In this document: positions 32,672-43,409 of the stretch, piece after piece
Position numbering within the stretch: position 1 is the first letter of the stretch
Layout: each line of letters opens with the position of its first letter
Assembly: GCF_001315015.1 (NCBI RefSeq)
Contig: NZ_CP012914.1
Coordinates: forward strand, 2,414,501 to 2,478,500
Direction of reading: 5' to 3'
DNA length: 64,000 nucleotides
Origin: Azospirillum brasilense
Lineage (GTDB): Bacteria; Pseudomonadota; Alphaproteobacteria; Azospirillales; Azospirillaceae
The notes under the pieces: model-generated
Seen by the model: the letters and a program-made list of their open reading frames with translations, nothing else
The model's database searches: none
What the model was told of the DNA's origin: nothing
Position numbers and translations under genes: made by a program

Positions 32672-34303
32672 ATGACTCAAGACCTTGATATGACCTCTCC
32701 GCTGATCGCCCCCGAGCCGCGCCCCGGCTCGAACCTTCCGGAATTCTCGGTGGGCGACCTCGCCCGGCGCCTGAAGCGCAGCATCGAGGAGGAGTTCGGC
32801 TTCGTCCGCGTGCGCGGCGAGATCTCCCAGCCCAAGCGCCACAGCTCCGGCCACTGCTACCTCCGCCTGAAGGACGACACGGCGGTGATCGAGGCGGTGT
32901 GCTGGCGCGGCACCGCCTCGAAGCTGGCCGTCCAGCCGGCGGAGGGGCTGGAGGTCATCGTCACCGGGCGCATGACGACCTACCCCGGCCGCTCGCAATA
33001 CCAGCTCATCATCGAGTCGATGGAGCTGGCCGGCGAGGGCGCCCTGCTGAAGATGCTGGAGGAGCGCAAGAAGCGCCTCGCGGCGGAAGGGCTGTTCGAC
33101 GCCGGGCGCAAGAAGCCCATCCCCTTCCTGCCCGACGTGATCGGCGTCGTCACCTCCCCCACCGGAGCGGTCATCCGCGACATCCTGCACCGGCTGCACG
33201 ACCGTTTCCCGCGCCGGGTCCTGCTCTGGCCGGTCGCCGTTCAGGGCGAGCGGGCGGCGGCGGAGGTCACCGCGGCGATCGAGGGCTTCAACCGCATTCC
33301 CCCCGGCGGCCCGGTGCCGCGCCCGGACCTGCTGATCGTGGCGCGCGGCGGCGGCTCGCTGGAGGACCTGATGGCCTTCAACGAGGAGAACGTCGTCCGC
33401 GCGGCGGCGGCCAGCCGCATCCCGCTGATCTCGGCGGTCGGGCACGAGACCGACACCACCCTGATCGACTTCGCGTCCGACCGCCGCGCCCCCACCCCCA
33501 CGGCGGCGGCGGAGATGGCCGTTCCAGTGCGGGCGGAGTTGCTGGCCCAGGTGCTGGACGACGAACGGCGCATGGTCGGCGCCGCCACCCGCCTGCTGGC
33601 CGAGCGGCGGACGCGGGTGGAGGGGCTGGCCCGCGGCCTCGGCGACCCGCGTGCCTTGCTGGAAAGCCACGCCCAGCGGCTGGACGACCGGGCGGAGCGG
33701 CTGGCGCTGGCCGCCGCCTCGCTCCTCGACCGCCGCCGCACCCGCCTGAACGAGCTGGGTGCGGCGCTGCGCCATCCGCGCGAGAAGCTGGCCGAGGCCG
33801 GGCAGCGGCTGGCCTCGGAATCCCGCGCGCTCGACGGCGCGCTGCGCCACGCCGTCGTCGCCGCGCGCGGCCAGTATGAGCGGGTGGCCGGGCGGCTGAC
33901 GCTCGGCCCGATCCGGGTGAAGTTCGGCGACGGCAGCCGGCGATTGTCCGACCTGACGCCGCGGCTGGGCCGCAGCTACGGCAAGGCGGTGGAGGAGCGC
34001 GCGGCGAGGCTGACGGCGGTTGGGAAACTTCTGGAAAGCTACTCCTACAAGGGCGTGCTGGAGCGCGGCTTCGCGCTGGTGCAGTCCGGCGACGGCAAGC
34101 CGCTGACCAGCGCCGCCCAGGCCACGCCGGGTCTGGCGGTGTCGCTGGTCTTCGCCGACGGCCGGGCCGCCGCGACGGTGGACGGCGGGCCGCGGGTCGA
34201 TGGTCCACCCCCTGCCGCCCCGGAGCCTAAGCCCAGGAGCCCCCGGCCAAAGGCGGAGCCGAAGAAGCCGAACCGCCCGCCGACCCAGGGGAGCCTGTTC
34301 TAA
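32672..34303 (+). CDS. xseA: Exodeoxyribonuclease VII large subunit
   Basis: A 543-residue XseA. The N-terminal OB-fold is clear ([35 protein letters not shown]). The catalytic domain holds the conserved [33 protein letters not shown] and [20 protein letters not shown] long coiled-coil region (residues about 290-420) binds the small subunit, and the C-terminus is Pro/Lys-rich. With XseB it degrades single-stranded DNA in repair. XseB is not in the window. It is divergent from purD. Confidence 0.96.
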   Translation: MTQDLDMTSPLIAPEPRPGSNLPEFSVGDLARRLKRSIEEEFGFVRVRGEISQPKRHSSGHCYLRLKDDTAVIEAVCWRGTASKLAVQPAEGLEVIVTGRMTTYPGRSQYQLIIESMELAGEGALLKMLEERKKRLAAEGLFDAGRKKPIPFLPDVIGVVTSPTGAVIRDILHRLHDRFPRRVLLWPVAVQGERAAAEVTAAIEGFNRIPPGGPVPRPDLLIVARGGGSLEDLMAFNEENVVRAAAASRIPLISAVGHETDTTLIDFASDRRAPTPTAAAEMAVPVRAELLAQVLDDERRMVGAATRLLAERRTRVEGLARGLGDPRALLESHAQRLDDRAERLALAAASLLDRRRTRLNELGAALRHPREKLAEAGQRLASESRALDGALRHAVVAARGQYERVAGRLTLGPIRVKFGDGSRRLSDLTPRLGRSYGKAVEERAARLTAVGKLLESYSYKGVLERGFALVQSGDGKPLTSAAQATPGLAVSLVFADGRAAATVDGGPRVDGPPPAAPEPKPRSPRPKAEPKKPNRPPTQGSLF

Positions 34304-34458
34304 TCCATCGGCTCCGCCCCGGATTTGCTCCATTCCGGAGCACCGGACTGGAGCGGACTGCCGGACGGACTGGGCACTTCCACGGCGAGCCTCCTCCGCC
34401 CATCCCTTATAGTGGTGCGCCGCCGGATCGATGCCCGGCGATACCGGAGGGAAGGGAC

Positions 34459-35331
34459 ATGGAGCAGCGCGCCGCCTCGACCGGCCCGTTGGCGCGGGCC
34501 GGAGCCTGGATCGACAGCGAGCGGGGACAGAGGACCGTCTTCGGGCTGATCCTGCTGAACGCGATCGTGCTGGGGCTGGACACGTCATCCACCGTGTCGG
34601 ACGCCATCGGGCCGTTGCTCAGTGCGCTCGACAGCGTGATCCTGATCGCCTTCACGGTGGAACTGGCCCTGCGCATCGGCCACCAGGGGCGCGCCTTCTT
34701 CCGGGACGGCTGGAACCTGTTCGACTTCGTGGTGGTCGCGATCACGCTGGCCCCGGTCGGCCCGGAAATCATGGTCCTGCGCACCCTGCGCGTGCTGCGC
34801 GTCTTCCGCCTCGTCACCGTCATGCCGCGGCTGCGGATGATCGTCCACGCCCTGGTGTCCTCGCTGCCCGGGCTGGCGATGATCGTCCTGCTGCAGTGCC
34901 TGCTGTTCTACGTGGCCGGGGTGATGGCGACCAAGCTGTTCGGCGCGGACTTCCCGGACTGGTTCGGCACGCTGGGCGCGTCACTCTATTCGCTGTTCCA
35001 GATCATGACGCTGGAAAGCTGGTCGATGGGCATCGTGCGCCCGGTGATGGAGGTCTATCCCTACGCCTGGGCCTTCTTCCTGCCCTTCATCCTGGCCGCC
35101 ACCTTCACGATGCTGAACCTGTTCGTCGCGGTGATCGTGAACGCGCTGCAATCCCTTCAGGATCAGGACAGCAAGGAGGTCGGCGACGCCATCCTCGACG
35201 AATCCCACCATGTGGTGGAGGAGTTGCGGAGCCTGCGCGCGGAGGTCGCCGCGCTGCGCCTGGCGCTGGACGACCAGCGCCAGGCTGCGGGCCGGATTCC
35301 GCTCCCGGCCCTGTCCGACGCCGGCGACTGA
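34459..35331 (+). CDS. Bacterial voltage-gated sodium channel (NaChBac type)
   Basis: A 290-residue six-transmembrane ion channel subunit (PF00520). S4 is visible as [20 protein letters not shown] with five or more regularly spaced Arg. The pore helix and filter read [16 protein letters not shown], with TLESWSM at 184-190, the BacNav sodium-selectivity signature. After S6 ([20 protein letters not shown]) a C-terminal coiled coil (residues about 245-275) should hold the tetramer together. An upstream start region lies about 150 bases after xseA and appears independent. Physiological role (motility, pH or salt response) is unknown from sequence. Confidence 0.9.
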   Translation: MEQRAASTGPLARAGAWIDSERGQRTVFGLILLNAIVLGLDTSSTVSDAIGPLLSALDSVILIAFTVELALRIGHQGRAFFRDGWNLFDFVVVAITLAPVGPEIMVLRTLRVLRVFRLVTVMPRLRMIVHALVSSLPGLAMIVLLQCLLFYVAGVMATKLFGADFPDWFGTLGASLYSLFQIMTLESWSMGIVRPVMEVYPYAWAFFLPFILAATFTMLNLFVAVIVNALQSLQDQDSKEVGDAILDESHHVVEELRSLRAEVAALRLALDDQRQAAGRIPLPALSDAGD

Positions 35332-35368
35332 TCGTCGGAGTCGGCGGGGTCGGCCTCGGAAGCCAACC

Positions 35369-36427
35369 TCAGGCGGCGGCCCCGGCGAAGGTCCAGCGGG
35401 TCGTCTCGCCGCTGCGGAAGGGCAGCACGGCCTCCCCGTCGGCGGTCAGCACGATGTCCGGCGTCGTGGACGGCGTGCGCTCCAGCACCACCTTGTCCTC
35501 GTTGGCCGGCAGCCCGTAGAAGCGCGGGCCGTTCAGGCTGGCGAAGGCCTCCAGCTTGTCCAGGGCGCCCGCCTCCTCGAAGGCTTCGGCGTAGAGCTCC
35601 ATGGCGTTGGCGGCGGTGAAGCAGCCGGCGCAGCCGCAGGCGCTCTCCTTCGCGGTCACCGTGTGCGGGGCGGTGTCGGTGCCCAGGAAGAACGGCCCCT
35701 CGCCCGAGGTCGCCGCCTCGACCAGAGCCACGCGGTGCGTCTCGCGCTTGGCGATGGGCAGGCAGTAGAGGTGCGGGCGGATGCCGCCGGCGAACAGGTG
35801 GCTGCGGTTGATCAGCAGGTGATGCGCCGTGATGGTCGCCCCGACCCGGCCCGAGGCGGCGTGTTCGCGCACGAAGGCCACGGCCTCCGCGGTGGTCGCG
35901 TGCTCCAGCACCACGCGCAGCGCCGCGTAGCGCTCCAGCAGCGGGCCGAGGGTGCGCTCCAGGAACACCGCCTCGCGGTCGAAGATGTCGACATGGGCGT
36001 CGGTCACCTCGCCATGGATCAGCAGCGGCATGCCGATCTCCGCCATGCGCTCCAGCACCGGGGCGATCTTGCCGAGGTCGGTCACGCCATGGGCGCTGTT
36101 GGTGGTGGCGTTGGCCGGGTAGAGCTTGGCGGCGGCGAACACGCCGTCCTCGAAGCCCTGGGCCAGATCGTCGGCGTCGGTGCCGTCGGTCAGATAGGCG
36201 GTCATCAGCGGCGTGAAGGCGTGGCCCTCCGGCAGGGCGGCCAGGATGCGCTCCCGGTAGGCCACGGCGTCGGCCGTGCGGGTCACCGGCGGCTTCAGGT
36301 TCGGCATGATGATGGCGCGGCCGAACTGGTGGGCGGTGAAGGGCAGCACCGCCTTCAGCATGGCGCCGTCGCGCAGGTGCACATGCCAGTCGTCGGGACG
36401 GCGGAGGACGAGACGGTCGGTGGGCAT
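35369..36427 (-). CDS. pyrC: Dihydroorotase
   Basis: A 352-residue class II dihydroorotase, which closes carbamoyl-aspartate to dihydroorotate in pyrimidine synthesis. The zinc-binding HxH is in [10 protein letters not shown]; the carboxylated Lys is in [13 protein letters not shown]; further ligands are in [18 protein letters not shown] and the catalytic Asp in [11 protein letters not shown]. The sequence is close to E. coli-type PyrC in length. It is convergent with the channel gene and divergent from hisS, with about 155 bases between the starts. Confidence 0.96.
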   Translation of the reverse strand: MPTDRLVLRRPDDWHVHLRDGAMLKAVLPFTAHQFGRAIIMPNLKPPVTRTADAVAYRERILAALPEGHAFTPLMTAYLTDGTDADDLAQGFEDGVFAAAKLYPANATTNSAHGVTDLGKIAPVLERMAEIGMPLLIHGEVTDAHVDIFDREAVFLERTLGPLLERYAALRVVLEHATTAEAVAFVREHAASGRVGATITAHHLLINRSHLFAGGIRPHLYCLPIAKRETHRVALVEAATSGEGPFFLGTDTAPHTVTAKESACGCAGCFTAANAMELYAEAFEEAGALDKLEAFASLNGPRFYGLPANEDKVVLERTPSTTPDIVLTADGEAVLPFRSGETTRWTFAGAAA

Positions 36428-36582
36428 GGCGGCTCCGGGCGCGGAAGGAAGTTTGCCGGAGTTCTAGCCCCTTACGGCCCCCCACTCAACGGTATCCGGC
36501 CACTGCAATGGTGACGGGACCGGCGAAAGCCGCTAGAACCCTAGCCGAATCCCTAGGGACATTCGAAGCCGGACCCGCGCCG

Positions 36583-37932
36583 ATGAGCCTCATTACCCCC
36601 CGCACCCCGCCCGGAACGATGGAGCTGCTGCCGCGCCAGCAGGTGGCCTTCCAGCGTCTGCTCGACACCATCCGCCGCGGCTACGAGCGGTTCGGCTTCG
36701 TGCCGGTGGAAACCCCGGTGTTCGAGACGGTGGACACCCTGCTGACCAAGTCCGGCGGCGAGACCGAGAAGCAGGTCTATTTCGTGCAGTCCACCGGCGC
36801 CCTCCAGCAGGGGAACAAGCCGGACATCGCGCTGCGCTTCGACCTGACCGTGCCGCTCGCCCGCTACGTGGCGGAGCATGAGCGCGACCTCGCATTCCCC
36901 TTCCGCCGCTACCAGATCCAGCGCGTCTACCGCGGCGAGCGGGCGCAGCGCGGGCGCTTCCGCGAATTCTACCAGTGCGACATCGACGTGATCGGCAAGG
37001 ACAGCCTGTCCGCCCATTACGACGCGGAGATTCCGGCGGTCATCTACCACGTCTTCAAGGAGCTGGACTTCGGCGGCTTCACCATCAACGTGAACAACCG
37101 CAAGGTCCTGCTCGGCTTGCTCGACGGGCTGGGCGTGGACGACGCGGAGAAGCGCGTCCTGGTCCTGCGCGAGATCGACAAGCTGGACAAGATCGGCCGC
37201 GACAAGGTGCAGGCCAGCCTGACCGGCCTCGGCATGACCGACGCCGCCGCGGAAAAGATCCTGTCCCTGATCGACGCCAAGGGCACGAACGAGGAGACGC
37301 TCGCCGCGCTGGGCGCGCTGGGCATCGAGAACGAGACCTTCCGCCAGGGCGTCGCGGAGCTGACCACGGTCATCGAGGGGCTGAAGGCCCTCCAGGTGCC
37401 GGACGGCGTGGTGCGCATCAACCTCGCCATCGCGCGCGGCCTCGACTACTACACCGGCACGGTCTACGAGACCTTCCTGAACGACCATCCGGGCATCGGC
37501 AGCGTGTGCTCCGGCGGGCGCTACGACAACCTCGCCAGCCACTACACCAAGTCGAAGCTGCCGGGTGTGGGCATCTCCATCGGCGCGACGCGGCTGTTCT
37601 ACCAGCTCATGGAAGCCGGCATCATCAAGGGCGGCGGCGCCACCGCCCAGGTCCTGGTGACGCAGATGGACCCGGCCCTGTCCGCCGACTATTACGGTCT
37701 GGCGACGGCGCTGCGGGCGGCGGGCATCAACACGGAGATCCAGCTCGACGGCGGCAAGCTCGCCAAGCAGATGAAATACGCCGACAAGGCGGGCATTCCG
37801 CTGGTCGTCCTGATGGGCTCCGACGAGAAGGCCCGCGGCACGGCGACGCTGAAGCATCTGGTGAAGGGCGAGCAGGTCGAAGTCCCGCTGGCCGACCTCG
37901 CCGCCAAGGCGAAGGAACTGCTGGGGGCTTGA
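36583..37932 (+). CDS. hisS: Histidine-tRNA ligase
   Basis: A 449-residue class II synthetase. Motif 1 and 2 regions are [29 protein letters not shown] and [20 protein letters not shown]; the histidine-binding [13 protein letters not shown] and motif 3 [13 protein letters not shown] follow. The C-terminal anticodon-binding domain runs from about residue 355 ([10 protein letters not shown] onward). The start [11 protein letters not shown] is preferred over an ATG 25 codons upstream whose extra sequence does not look conserved. A paired palindromic element follows the stop. Confidence 0.96.
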   Translation: MSLITPRTPPGTMELLPRQQVAFQRLLDTIRRGYERFGFVPVETPVFETVDTLLTKSGGETEKQVYFVQSTGALQQGNKPDIALRFDLTVPLARYVAEHERDLAFPFRRYQIQRVYRGERAQRGRFREFYQCDIDVIGKDSLSAHYDAEIPAVIYHVFKELDFGGFTINVNNRKVLLGLLDGLGVDDAEKRVLVLREIDKLDKIGRDKVQASLTGLGMTDAAAEKILSLIDAKGTNEETLAALGALGIENETFRQGVAELTTVIEGLKALQVPDGVVRINLAIARGLDYYTGTVYETFLNDHPGIGSVCSGGRYDNLASHYTKSKLPGVGISIGATRLFYQLMEAGIIKGGGATAQVLVTQMDPALSADYYGLATALRAAGINTEIQLDGGKLAKQMKYADKAGIPLVVLMGSDEKARGTATLKHLVKGEQVEVPLADLAAKAKELLGA

Positions 37933-37993
37933 TCCACCTCCTCCCCTCGCCTCTGGCGAGGTCATTGCATTTCGAGGTCATTGCATTTGAAGT

Positions 37994-38112
37994 CCCCTCT
38001 CCCCTCTGGGGAGAGGGTCAGGGTGAGGGGGTTGCGCTTGTGCCGGACGCAGCGCCATGCGCAACCCCCTCACCCGGCCCTCCGGGCCACCCTCTCCCCG
38101 GAGGGGAGAGGG
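37994..38112. repeat. Paired palindromic intergenic element, copy B
   Basis: Two CTCTCCCCTCTGGGGAGAG-type palindromes in opposite orientation with GGTGAGGGGG and CCCTCACCCGGCCCTCCGGG in between; the same plan as copies at 17958 and 57624. It fills most of the hisS-TPR gene interval. The preceding 12-base run ATTTCGAGGTCATTGC is partly duplicated (CATTGCATTT twice). Confidence 0.85.
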
Positions 38113-38138
38113 ATCGTCCACCGCAGTGAGCCCCGCCC

Positions 38139-40064
38139 ATGGCCACCGTCGCCGAAGCCCTGAACCTCGCGCTCGACCATCATCTGTCCGGGCGGCTGGA
38201 GGAGGCGCGGCAGCTCTACGGCCGCATCCTGGCGGTGGACCCGGACAACCCCCACGCCCTGCATTTCGCCGGGCTGCTGGCGGCCCAGACCGGCGCGCTG
38301 GCGGACGGGGTGACGATGATCGGCAAGGCGGCGGCCCTCCTGCCGCTCGCCGCCGACATCCACGGCAATCTCGGCAAGGCGCTGATGGCGCTGGGCACGC
38401 CGGACGGGGCGGCGCGGGCCGCCGCCGCCTTCCGCCGCGTCCTTGCCCTGCAACCCGACGGCGCCGGCGACTGGTTCGCCCTGGGCGGCGCCCTGATCGA
38501 GGCCGGCGACGGCGCCGCCGCCCACCGCGCCCTGACCGGCGCCTTGGCGGCCAGCGCCGCCACCGGCAGCGAGCCGCTGGCCGAGGCGTACGAGCGGGCC
38601 GGCCTGCTGCTCTACGCCGCCGGCGACTGGGCAGGCGCCACCGACGCCTTCCGCAAGGCGCGCAGCCTCGCCCCGCAGCGCGCCGGGGCGCACCGCATGC
38701 TCGGCGCCGCGCTGGCCCAGACGGGCGACCCGGAGGGCGCCGTGGCGGCGCTGGACGAGGCGCTGCGGCTCGACCCCACGCTGGCCGACGCGCAGACCAA
38801 CCTTCTCCATCTCCTGGTCACGCTGGGCCGTTTCGACGAGGCGGAACGGGCCGGGCGGCGGGCCATGGTCCTGGACCCCGGCAACGCCGACGCCTACGGC
38901 AACATGGTCCCGCTGCTGGAGCAGACCGTCCGCGTCGCGGAGGCGCTGCGCCAGTGCGGGCGCGCGGCGCGCATCGCCCCGGACCGCGCCGCGTTCCACC
39001 GCAACCGCCTGTCCCTTCTGCTGCACGAGGGTCGCCGCGACGAGGCCGTCACCGCCGGGCGGGAGGCCATCCGCCTCGCCCCCACCGACGCGGAGGCCCA
39101 TCTGGCGCTCGCCGTCGCCCTGCTCGCCTCCGGACAGCTCCGCGAGGGGTGGGAGGAGTTCGAATGGCGCTGGGAGACCCGGCAGCTCGACCCCGTGCAC
39201 CGGAGCTTCCCCCAGCCGCAATGGACCGGGGCGGAGGATGTGGCGGGCCGGACCATCCTGCTCTACGCCGAACAGGGACTCGGCGACACCTTGCAATTCG
39301 TTCGCTACGCGCCGCTGCTGGCCGGGCGGGGGGCACGGGTGATCGTCGGCTGCTCCCCCGCCCTGGTGCGGCTGATGGCACGAGTGGACGGCGTGACCGC
39401 CGCCATCGCCTGGGGTGACGAGCTTCCGGCCTTCGACCTCCACATCCCGATGATGAGCCTGCCCCGCGCCTTCGGGACGGATTTGCACAGCATCCCGGCC
39501 ACGGTGCCCTATCTGCGCGCCGATCCCGCCGACGTCGCGGCGTGGCGCGAGCGCCTGCCAATGGACGGGCGGCCGCGGGTCGGGCTGGTCTGGGCGGGGT
39601 CGCCGCGCACGGTGCGCGGGATGGCGAGCCCGATCGACCGGCGGCGCAGCCTGCCGCTGGCCGCGCTGGCCCCGCTGGCCGATGTGGCGGGGGTGCGCTT
39701 CGTCAGCCTCCAGATGGGGCCGGGCGCGGCGCAGCTCGCCGAGGCCCCGGCGGGGATGGACATCGAGGACCCCATGGGCGGCGTCCGCGACTTCGCCGAC
39801 ACGGCGGCGCTGGCCGAGACGCTGGACCTCGTCATCACGGTGGACACCTCCGTCTGCCACCTCGCGGGCGGGCTGGGGCGGCCGACCTGGACGCTGTCGC
39901 GCGCCGATGCCTGCTGGCGCTGGCTGGGCAACCGGGAGACGAATCCCTGGTATCCGACCATGCGCGTGTTCGGCCAGGACCGCTCCGGCGATTGGTCCGG
40001 CGTCGTCGTCCGCCTGCGCGCAGCGTTAACGGATTTCGTGGAAGCGCGCGGTCACGTTTCTTAA
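38139..40064 (+). CDS. TPR-repeat protein with C-terminal glycosyltransferase-like domain
   Basis: A 641-residue protein. Residues 1-360 are tetratricopeptide repeats (for example DAQTNLLHLLVTLGRFDEAE, RAAFHRNRLSLLLHEGRRDE). Residues about 370-640 resemble the GT9/GT41-related domain attached to many TPR proteins: ILLYAEQGLGDTLQFVRYAP and LVITVDTSVCHLAGGLGRPT are typical. No signal peptide, so probably cytoplasmic. Such proteins are candidates for protein or flagellin glycosylation, but the donor and acceptor cannot be told. The ATG lies immediately after the palindromic element. Confidence 0.8.
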   Translation: MATVAEALNLALDHHLSGRLEEARQLYGRILAVDPDNPHALHFAGLLAAQTGALADGVTMIGKAAALLPLAADIHGNLGKALMALGTPDGAARAAAAFRRVLALQPDGAGDWFALGGALIEAGDGAAAHRALTGALAASAATGSEPLAEAYERAGLLLYAAGDWAGATDAFRKARSLAPQRAGAHRMLGAALAQTGDPEGAVAALDEALRLDPTLADAQTNLLHLLVTLGRFDEAERAGRRAMVLDPGNADAYGNMVPLLEQTVRVAEALRQCGRAARIAPDRAAFHRNRLSLLLHEGRRDEAVTAGREAIRLAPTDAEAHLALAVALLASGQLREGWEEFEWRWETRQLDPVHRSFPQPQWTGAEDVAGRTILLYAEQGLGDTLQFVRYAPLLAGRGARVIVGCSPALVRLMARVDGVTAAIAWGDELPAFDLHIPMMSLPRAFGTDLHSIPATVPYLRADPADVAAWRERLPMDGRPRVGLVWAGSPRTVRGMASPIDRRRSLPLAALAPLADVAGVRFVSLQMGPGAAQLAEAPAGMDIEDPMGGVRDFADTAALAETLDLVITVDTSVCHLAGGLGRPTWTLSRADACWRWLGNRETNPWYPTMRVFGQDRSGDWSGVVVRLRAALTDFVEARGHVS

Positions 40065-40282
40065 CCCCACAACCGATGGGCGCATTCGTGGCGCCGCCGC
40101 AACGGTCCGCTACGAATTTGAGTTACACCGATTTCGGGGCGGACTCGCACACCCGAAGGGCAAGGGATTACACCGGTTGTTAACCAAGGCGCCTCTACAT
40201 TTCGGTCCTATCGCTCGGCCATTTTACCGAGCATTTTAACCAATTCGCGGGTCTTGCCCCGCGGTCATGGCTGGAGCCGGAC

Positions 40283-43200
40283 ATGACACGGTTGTGGGTG
40301 CGACGCGCGATCTGGGGTGTGACGCTGGCGGCGACGCTGGGCGGCGGCGCCCTCCTGGCGCAGGAGGAGATGCGCACGTCTCGGTTGCAGGCCCGCCTGC
40401 TCGCCGGCTACGCCAAGGACATGACCTACACGCTGGGCGAGGGGCCGAACCCCGCCGCGCGTCACCCCACCCAAGGCCCCTACAACGAGCGGATGGGCTA
40501 TGTCGGGCTGCCCGGCTATCTGCGCTCGCTGACCTCGGACATGTACGCGGTGGAGATGCAGGCGCATCTGTCGCCGACGCTCGACCAGTTCATGGCCGCC
40601 GGCGGCTTCCCGATCTACCATGAGAAGACGCGCGCCGGCCTGACCCTGCTCGACCGCAACGGCACCGCGCTGTTCTCCGCCCGCTACCCGGAGCGGGTCT
40701 TCGCCAAGTTTGAGGACGTGCCGCCGCTGGTCGCCGCCACGCTGCTGTTCATCGAGAACCGCGAGCTGCTGAACACCGACGAGCCGCGCCGCAACCCCGC
40801 CGTCGAGTGGGACCGCTTCGCCGGCGCCGTGGCGATGCTGCCGGTGCAGTGGGTCAAGCCCGGCCAGCGTTCCCCCGGCGGCTCGACCCTGGCGACGCAG
40901 ATCGAAAAGTACCGCCACTCCCCCGACGGCCAGACCAGCGGCGCCACGGAGAAGCTGCGCCAGATGATCTCGGCCAGCACCCGCGCCTATCTGGATGGCG
41001 AGGACACCGGCGCCCACCGCCGCCGCATCCTGATCGACTATCTGAACTCGACCCCGTTGACCGGGCGCCCCGGCTTCGGCGAGGTGAACGGGCTGGGAGA
41101 CGGGCTGTGGGCCTGGTTCGGCACCGACCTCGCCATGGCCGAGAAGGTGCTGTCGGAGGAGCCCGCCGACGCCCGCGCGCTTCAGTTGAAGGCGCTGGCC
41201 TACAAGCAGGTGCTGAGCCTTCTGCTCGCCCAGCGCCGCCCCTCCTATTACCTGATCCAGGACCGGCAAGCGCTGGAGCGGCTGGCCGACAGCCATCTGC
41301 GCGTGCTGCACGGCGCGGGCGTGATCGACACCGCGCTGCGCGACGCGGCGCTGGGCCTGACGCTGAAGTTCCGCGAGGACCCGCCGCAGGCCCAGACCGC
41401 CAATTTCGTGGAGCAGAAGGCCCCCAACGCCATCCGCGCCCGGCTGCTCTCCATGCTCGGCGTGTCCAGCCTCTACCAGCTCGACCGCATCGACCTGACC
41501 GCCGAATCGACGCTCGACGCCCCCGCTCAGCAGCGGGTGGTGGAGGTGCTGGCGAAGCTGGGCGACCCGGCCTTCGCCGCGCAGATGGGGCTGACCGGCG
41601 AACGTCTGCTCGACACCAAGGGCAGCGACCTGTCCAAGATCATCTACTCGGTCACGCTCTACGAGCGCGGGCCGGACGCCAACTACCTGCGCGTCCAGGC
41701 CGACAACCTCGACCAGCCGCTGGACATCAACGAGGGCGCCAAGCTCGACCTCGGCTCCACGGCGAAGCTGCGCACGCTGGCGACCTATCTGGAGATCGTG
41801 GCGGAGCTGCACACCCGCTACGCCCACCTGCCCAAGGATTTCCTTGCCGACGTGGAGGAGGAGGCGTCCGACAACCTGACGCGCTGGGCCGCCAACTGGC
41901 TGGCGACCTCTTCCAACCGCGGGCTGGGCGCCATGCTCGACGCCGCCATGGAGCGCCGCTATTCGGCGAACCCCGGCGAGGCCTTCTTCACCGGCGGCGG
42001 GCTGCACAGCTTCGTGAACTTCAACCCACGCGACAACGGCAGCATCCTGACCGTGACCGAGTCGCTGCGCAATTCGGTCAACCTGCCCTTCATCCGCATG
42101 ATGCGCGACGTCGTGCAGTTCTATCTGTCCGAAGGCGGCGACGACAGCACCGACATCCTGCACAACCCCGACCACCCCGCCCGTCAGGCCTATCTCGCCC
42201 GCTTCGCCGACAAGGAAGGCAGCGACTTCCTGAACCGCTTCTACAACAGCTACCGGAAGCACACGCCGGACGCGATGCTGAACATGCTGGCCGCCCGGTC
42301 GCGGCCGATGCCGCACCGCCTGTCGGTGATCTTCCGCACCGTGCGCCCGCAGGCCGGGGTGAAGGAGTTCGGCGCCTTCCTGCGCGCCCGCCTGCCGGAC
42401 GCCAAGCTGGACGACGGCGACATCGCCTCGCTCTACGGCAAGTACGGGCCGGGCAAGTTCCCGCTGAACGACCTCGGCTATCTGGCGCGGGTCCATCCGC
42501 TGGAGCTGTGGCTGGTCTCCTATCTGCAGAAGCGCCCCGACGCCAAGCGGCAGGAGGTGCTGGAGGCCAGCGTGCAGGAGCGCCAGGAAAGCTACCGCTG
42601 GCTGTTCAAGAAGGGCCAGTCGGCCCAGAACACCCGCATCCGCATCGGGCTGGAGGAGGAAGCCTTCCAGCGCATCACCGAGCAGTGGCGCAAGCTGGGC
42701 TACCCCTTCGAAACGCTCGTGCCGTCCTTCGCCACCGCCATCGGCAGCTCGGCCGACCGCCCGGCGGCGCTGGCCGAGCTGGTCGGCATCATCCAGAACG
42801 ACGGGGTGCGCCAGCCGACCGTGCGCGTGCGCAAGCTGCATTTCGCCGCCGGCACGCCCTATGAGGCCGTCGTCGGCCTGGGCGAGTTGCGCGGCCAGCG
42901 CGTGATGAAGGCGGAGGTCGCGGCCACCCTGCGCAAGGCGCTGATGGACGTGGCGCAGAACGGCACGGCCAAGCGCGTCTGGGGCTCCTTCAAGGACTCC
43001 TCGGGCGCGGTCATCCCGATCGGCGGCAAGACCGGCACGGGTGACCACCGGCTGGACCGCTACGGCCCCGGCGGGCACCTGATCGAATCGCGGGCGGTGA
43101 ACCGGACGGCGACCTTCGCCTTCTACATCGGCGACCGCTTCTTCGGCACCATGACCGCCTTCGTCCATGGGCCGGAAGCCGACAACTACCGCTTCACCAG

Positions 43201-43309
43201 CGCCCTGCCCGCCCAGCTGCTGAAGAGCATTGCCCCGGCACTGCAGCCCCTCATCGATCCCGGCCTGACCAAGACGGCCGATACCGGCAAGCCGCAAACG
43301 GGGCTGTAA
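40283..43309 (+). CDS. Atypical class A penicillin-binding protein (glycosyltransferase plus transpeptidase)
   Basis: A 1008-residue protein with one N-terminal membrane anchor (IWGVTLAATLGGGALLA). The GT51-like domain has FIENRELL (Glu158) and RSPGGSTLATQIEKY (about 197-210), which differs from the usual GGSTITQQ. The transpeptidase motifs are STAK (Ser492, Lys495), SVN (598-600) and KTGTG (about residue 915), so both active sites look complete. It is longer than usual class A PBPs, with several hundred extra residues between the SVN and KTG motifs. A strong terminator follows. It probably has a specialised role in peptidoglycan synthesis. Confidence 0.85.
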   Translation: MTRLWVRRAIWGVTLAATLGGGALLAQEEMRTSRLQARLLAGYAKDMTYTLGEGPNPAARHPTQGPYNERMGYVGLPGYLRSLTSDMYAVEMQAHLSPTLDQFMAAGGFPIYHEKTRAGLTLLDRNGTALFSARYPERVFAKFEDVPPLVAATLLFIENRELLNTDEPRRNPAVEWDRFAGAVAMLPVQWVKPGQRSPGGSTLATQIEKYRHSPDGQTSGATEKLRQMISASTRAYLDGEDTGAHRRRILIDYLNSTPLTGRPGFGEVNGLGDGLWAWFGTDLAMAEKVLSEEPADARALQLKALAYKQVLSLLLAQRRPSYYLIQDRQALERLADSHLRVLHGAGVIDTALRDAALGLTLKFREDPPQAQTANFVEQKAPNAIRARLLSMLGVSSLYQLDRIDLTAESTLDAPAQQRVVEVLAKLGDPAFAAQMGLTGERLLDTKGSDLSKIIYSVTLYERGPDANYLRVQADNLDQPLDINEGAKLDLGSTAKLRTLATYLEIVAELHTRYAHLPKDFLADVEEEASDNLTRWAANWLATSSNRGLGAMLDAAMERRYSANPGEAFFTGGGLHSFVNFNPRDNGSILTVTESLRNSVNLPFIRMMRDVVQFYLSEGGDDSTDILHNPDHPARQAYLARFADKEGSDFLNRFYNSYRKHTPDAMLNMLAARSRPMPHRLSVIFRTVRPQAGVKEFGAFLRARLPDAKLDDGDIASLYGKYGPGKFPLNDLGYLARVHPLELWLVSYLQKRPDAKRQEVLEASVQERQESYRWLFKKGQSAQNTRIRIGLEEEAFQRITEQWRKLGYPFETLVPSFATAIGSSADRPAALAELVGIIQNDGVRQPTVRVRKLHFAAGTPYEAVVGLGELRGQRVMKAEVAATLRKALMDVAQNGTAKRVWGSFKDSSGAVIPIGGKTGTGDHRLDRYGPGGHLIESRAVNRTATFAFYIGDRFFGTMTAFVHGPEADNYRFTSALPAQLLKSIAPALQPLIDPGLTKTADTGKPQTGL

Positions 43310-43342
43310 CCGGTGGGCCTATGGCCCACACCCGAAACTGAA

Positions 43343-43377
43343 AAGGCCCGCCCCGGGAAACCGGAGCGGGCCTTTTT
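43343..43377 (+). terminator. Intrinsic terminator after the penicillin-binding protein gene
   Basis: A GC-rich hairpin (AGGCCCGCCCCGG arm, GAAA loop, CCGGAGCGGGCCT arm) is followed by TTTTT about 35 bases beyond the stop codon. It can act in both directions because an A-run precedes it. Confidence 0.9.
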
Positions 43378-43409
43378 GATAAACCGGGGAGCAGACGGCC
43401 GGGCGCGTC

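Noticed and set aside
40265-43297. Minus-strand open frame of about 1010 codons opposite the penicillin-binding protein
   Set aside because: No recognisable domain; the plus strand has all PBP motifs. Shadow of codon bias.
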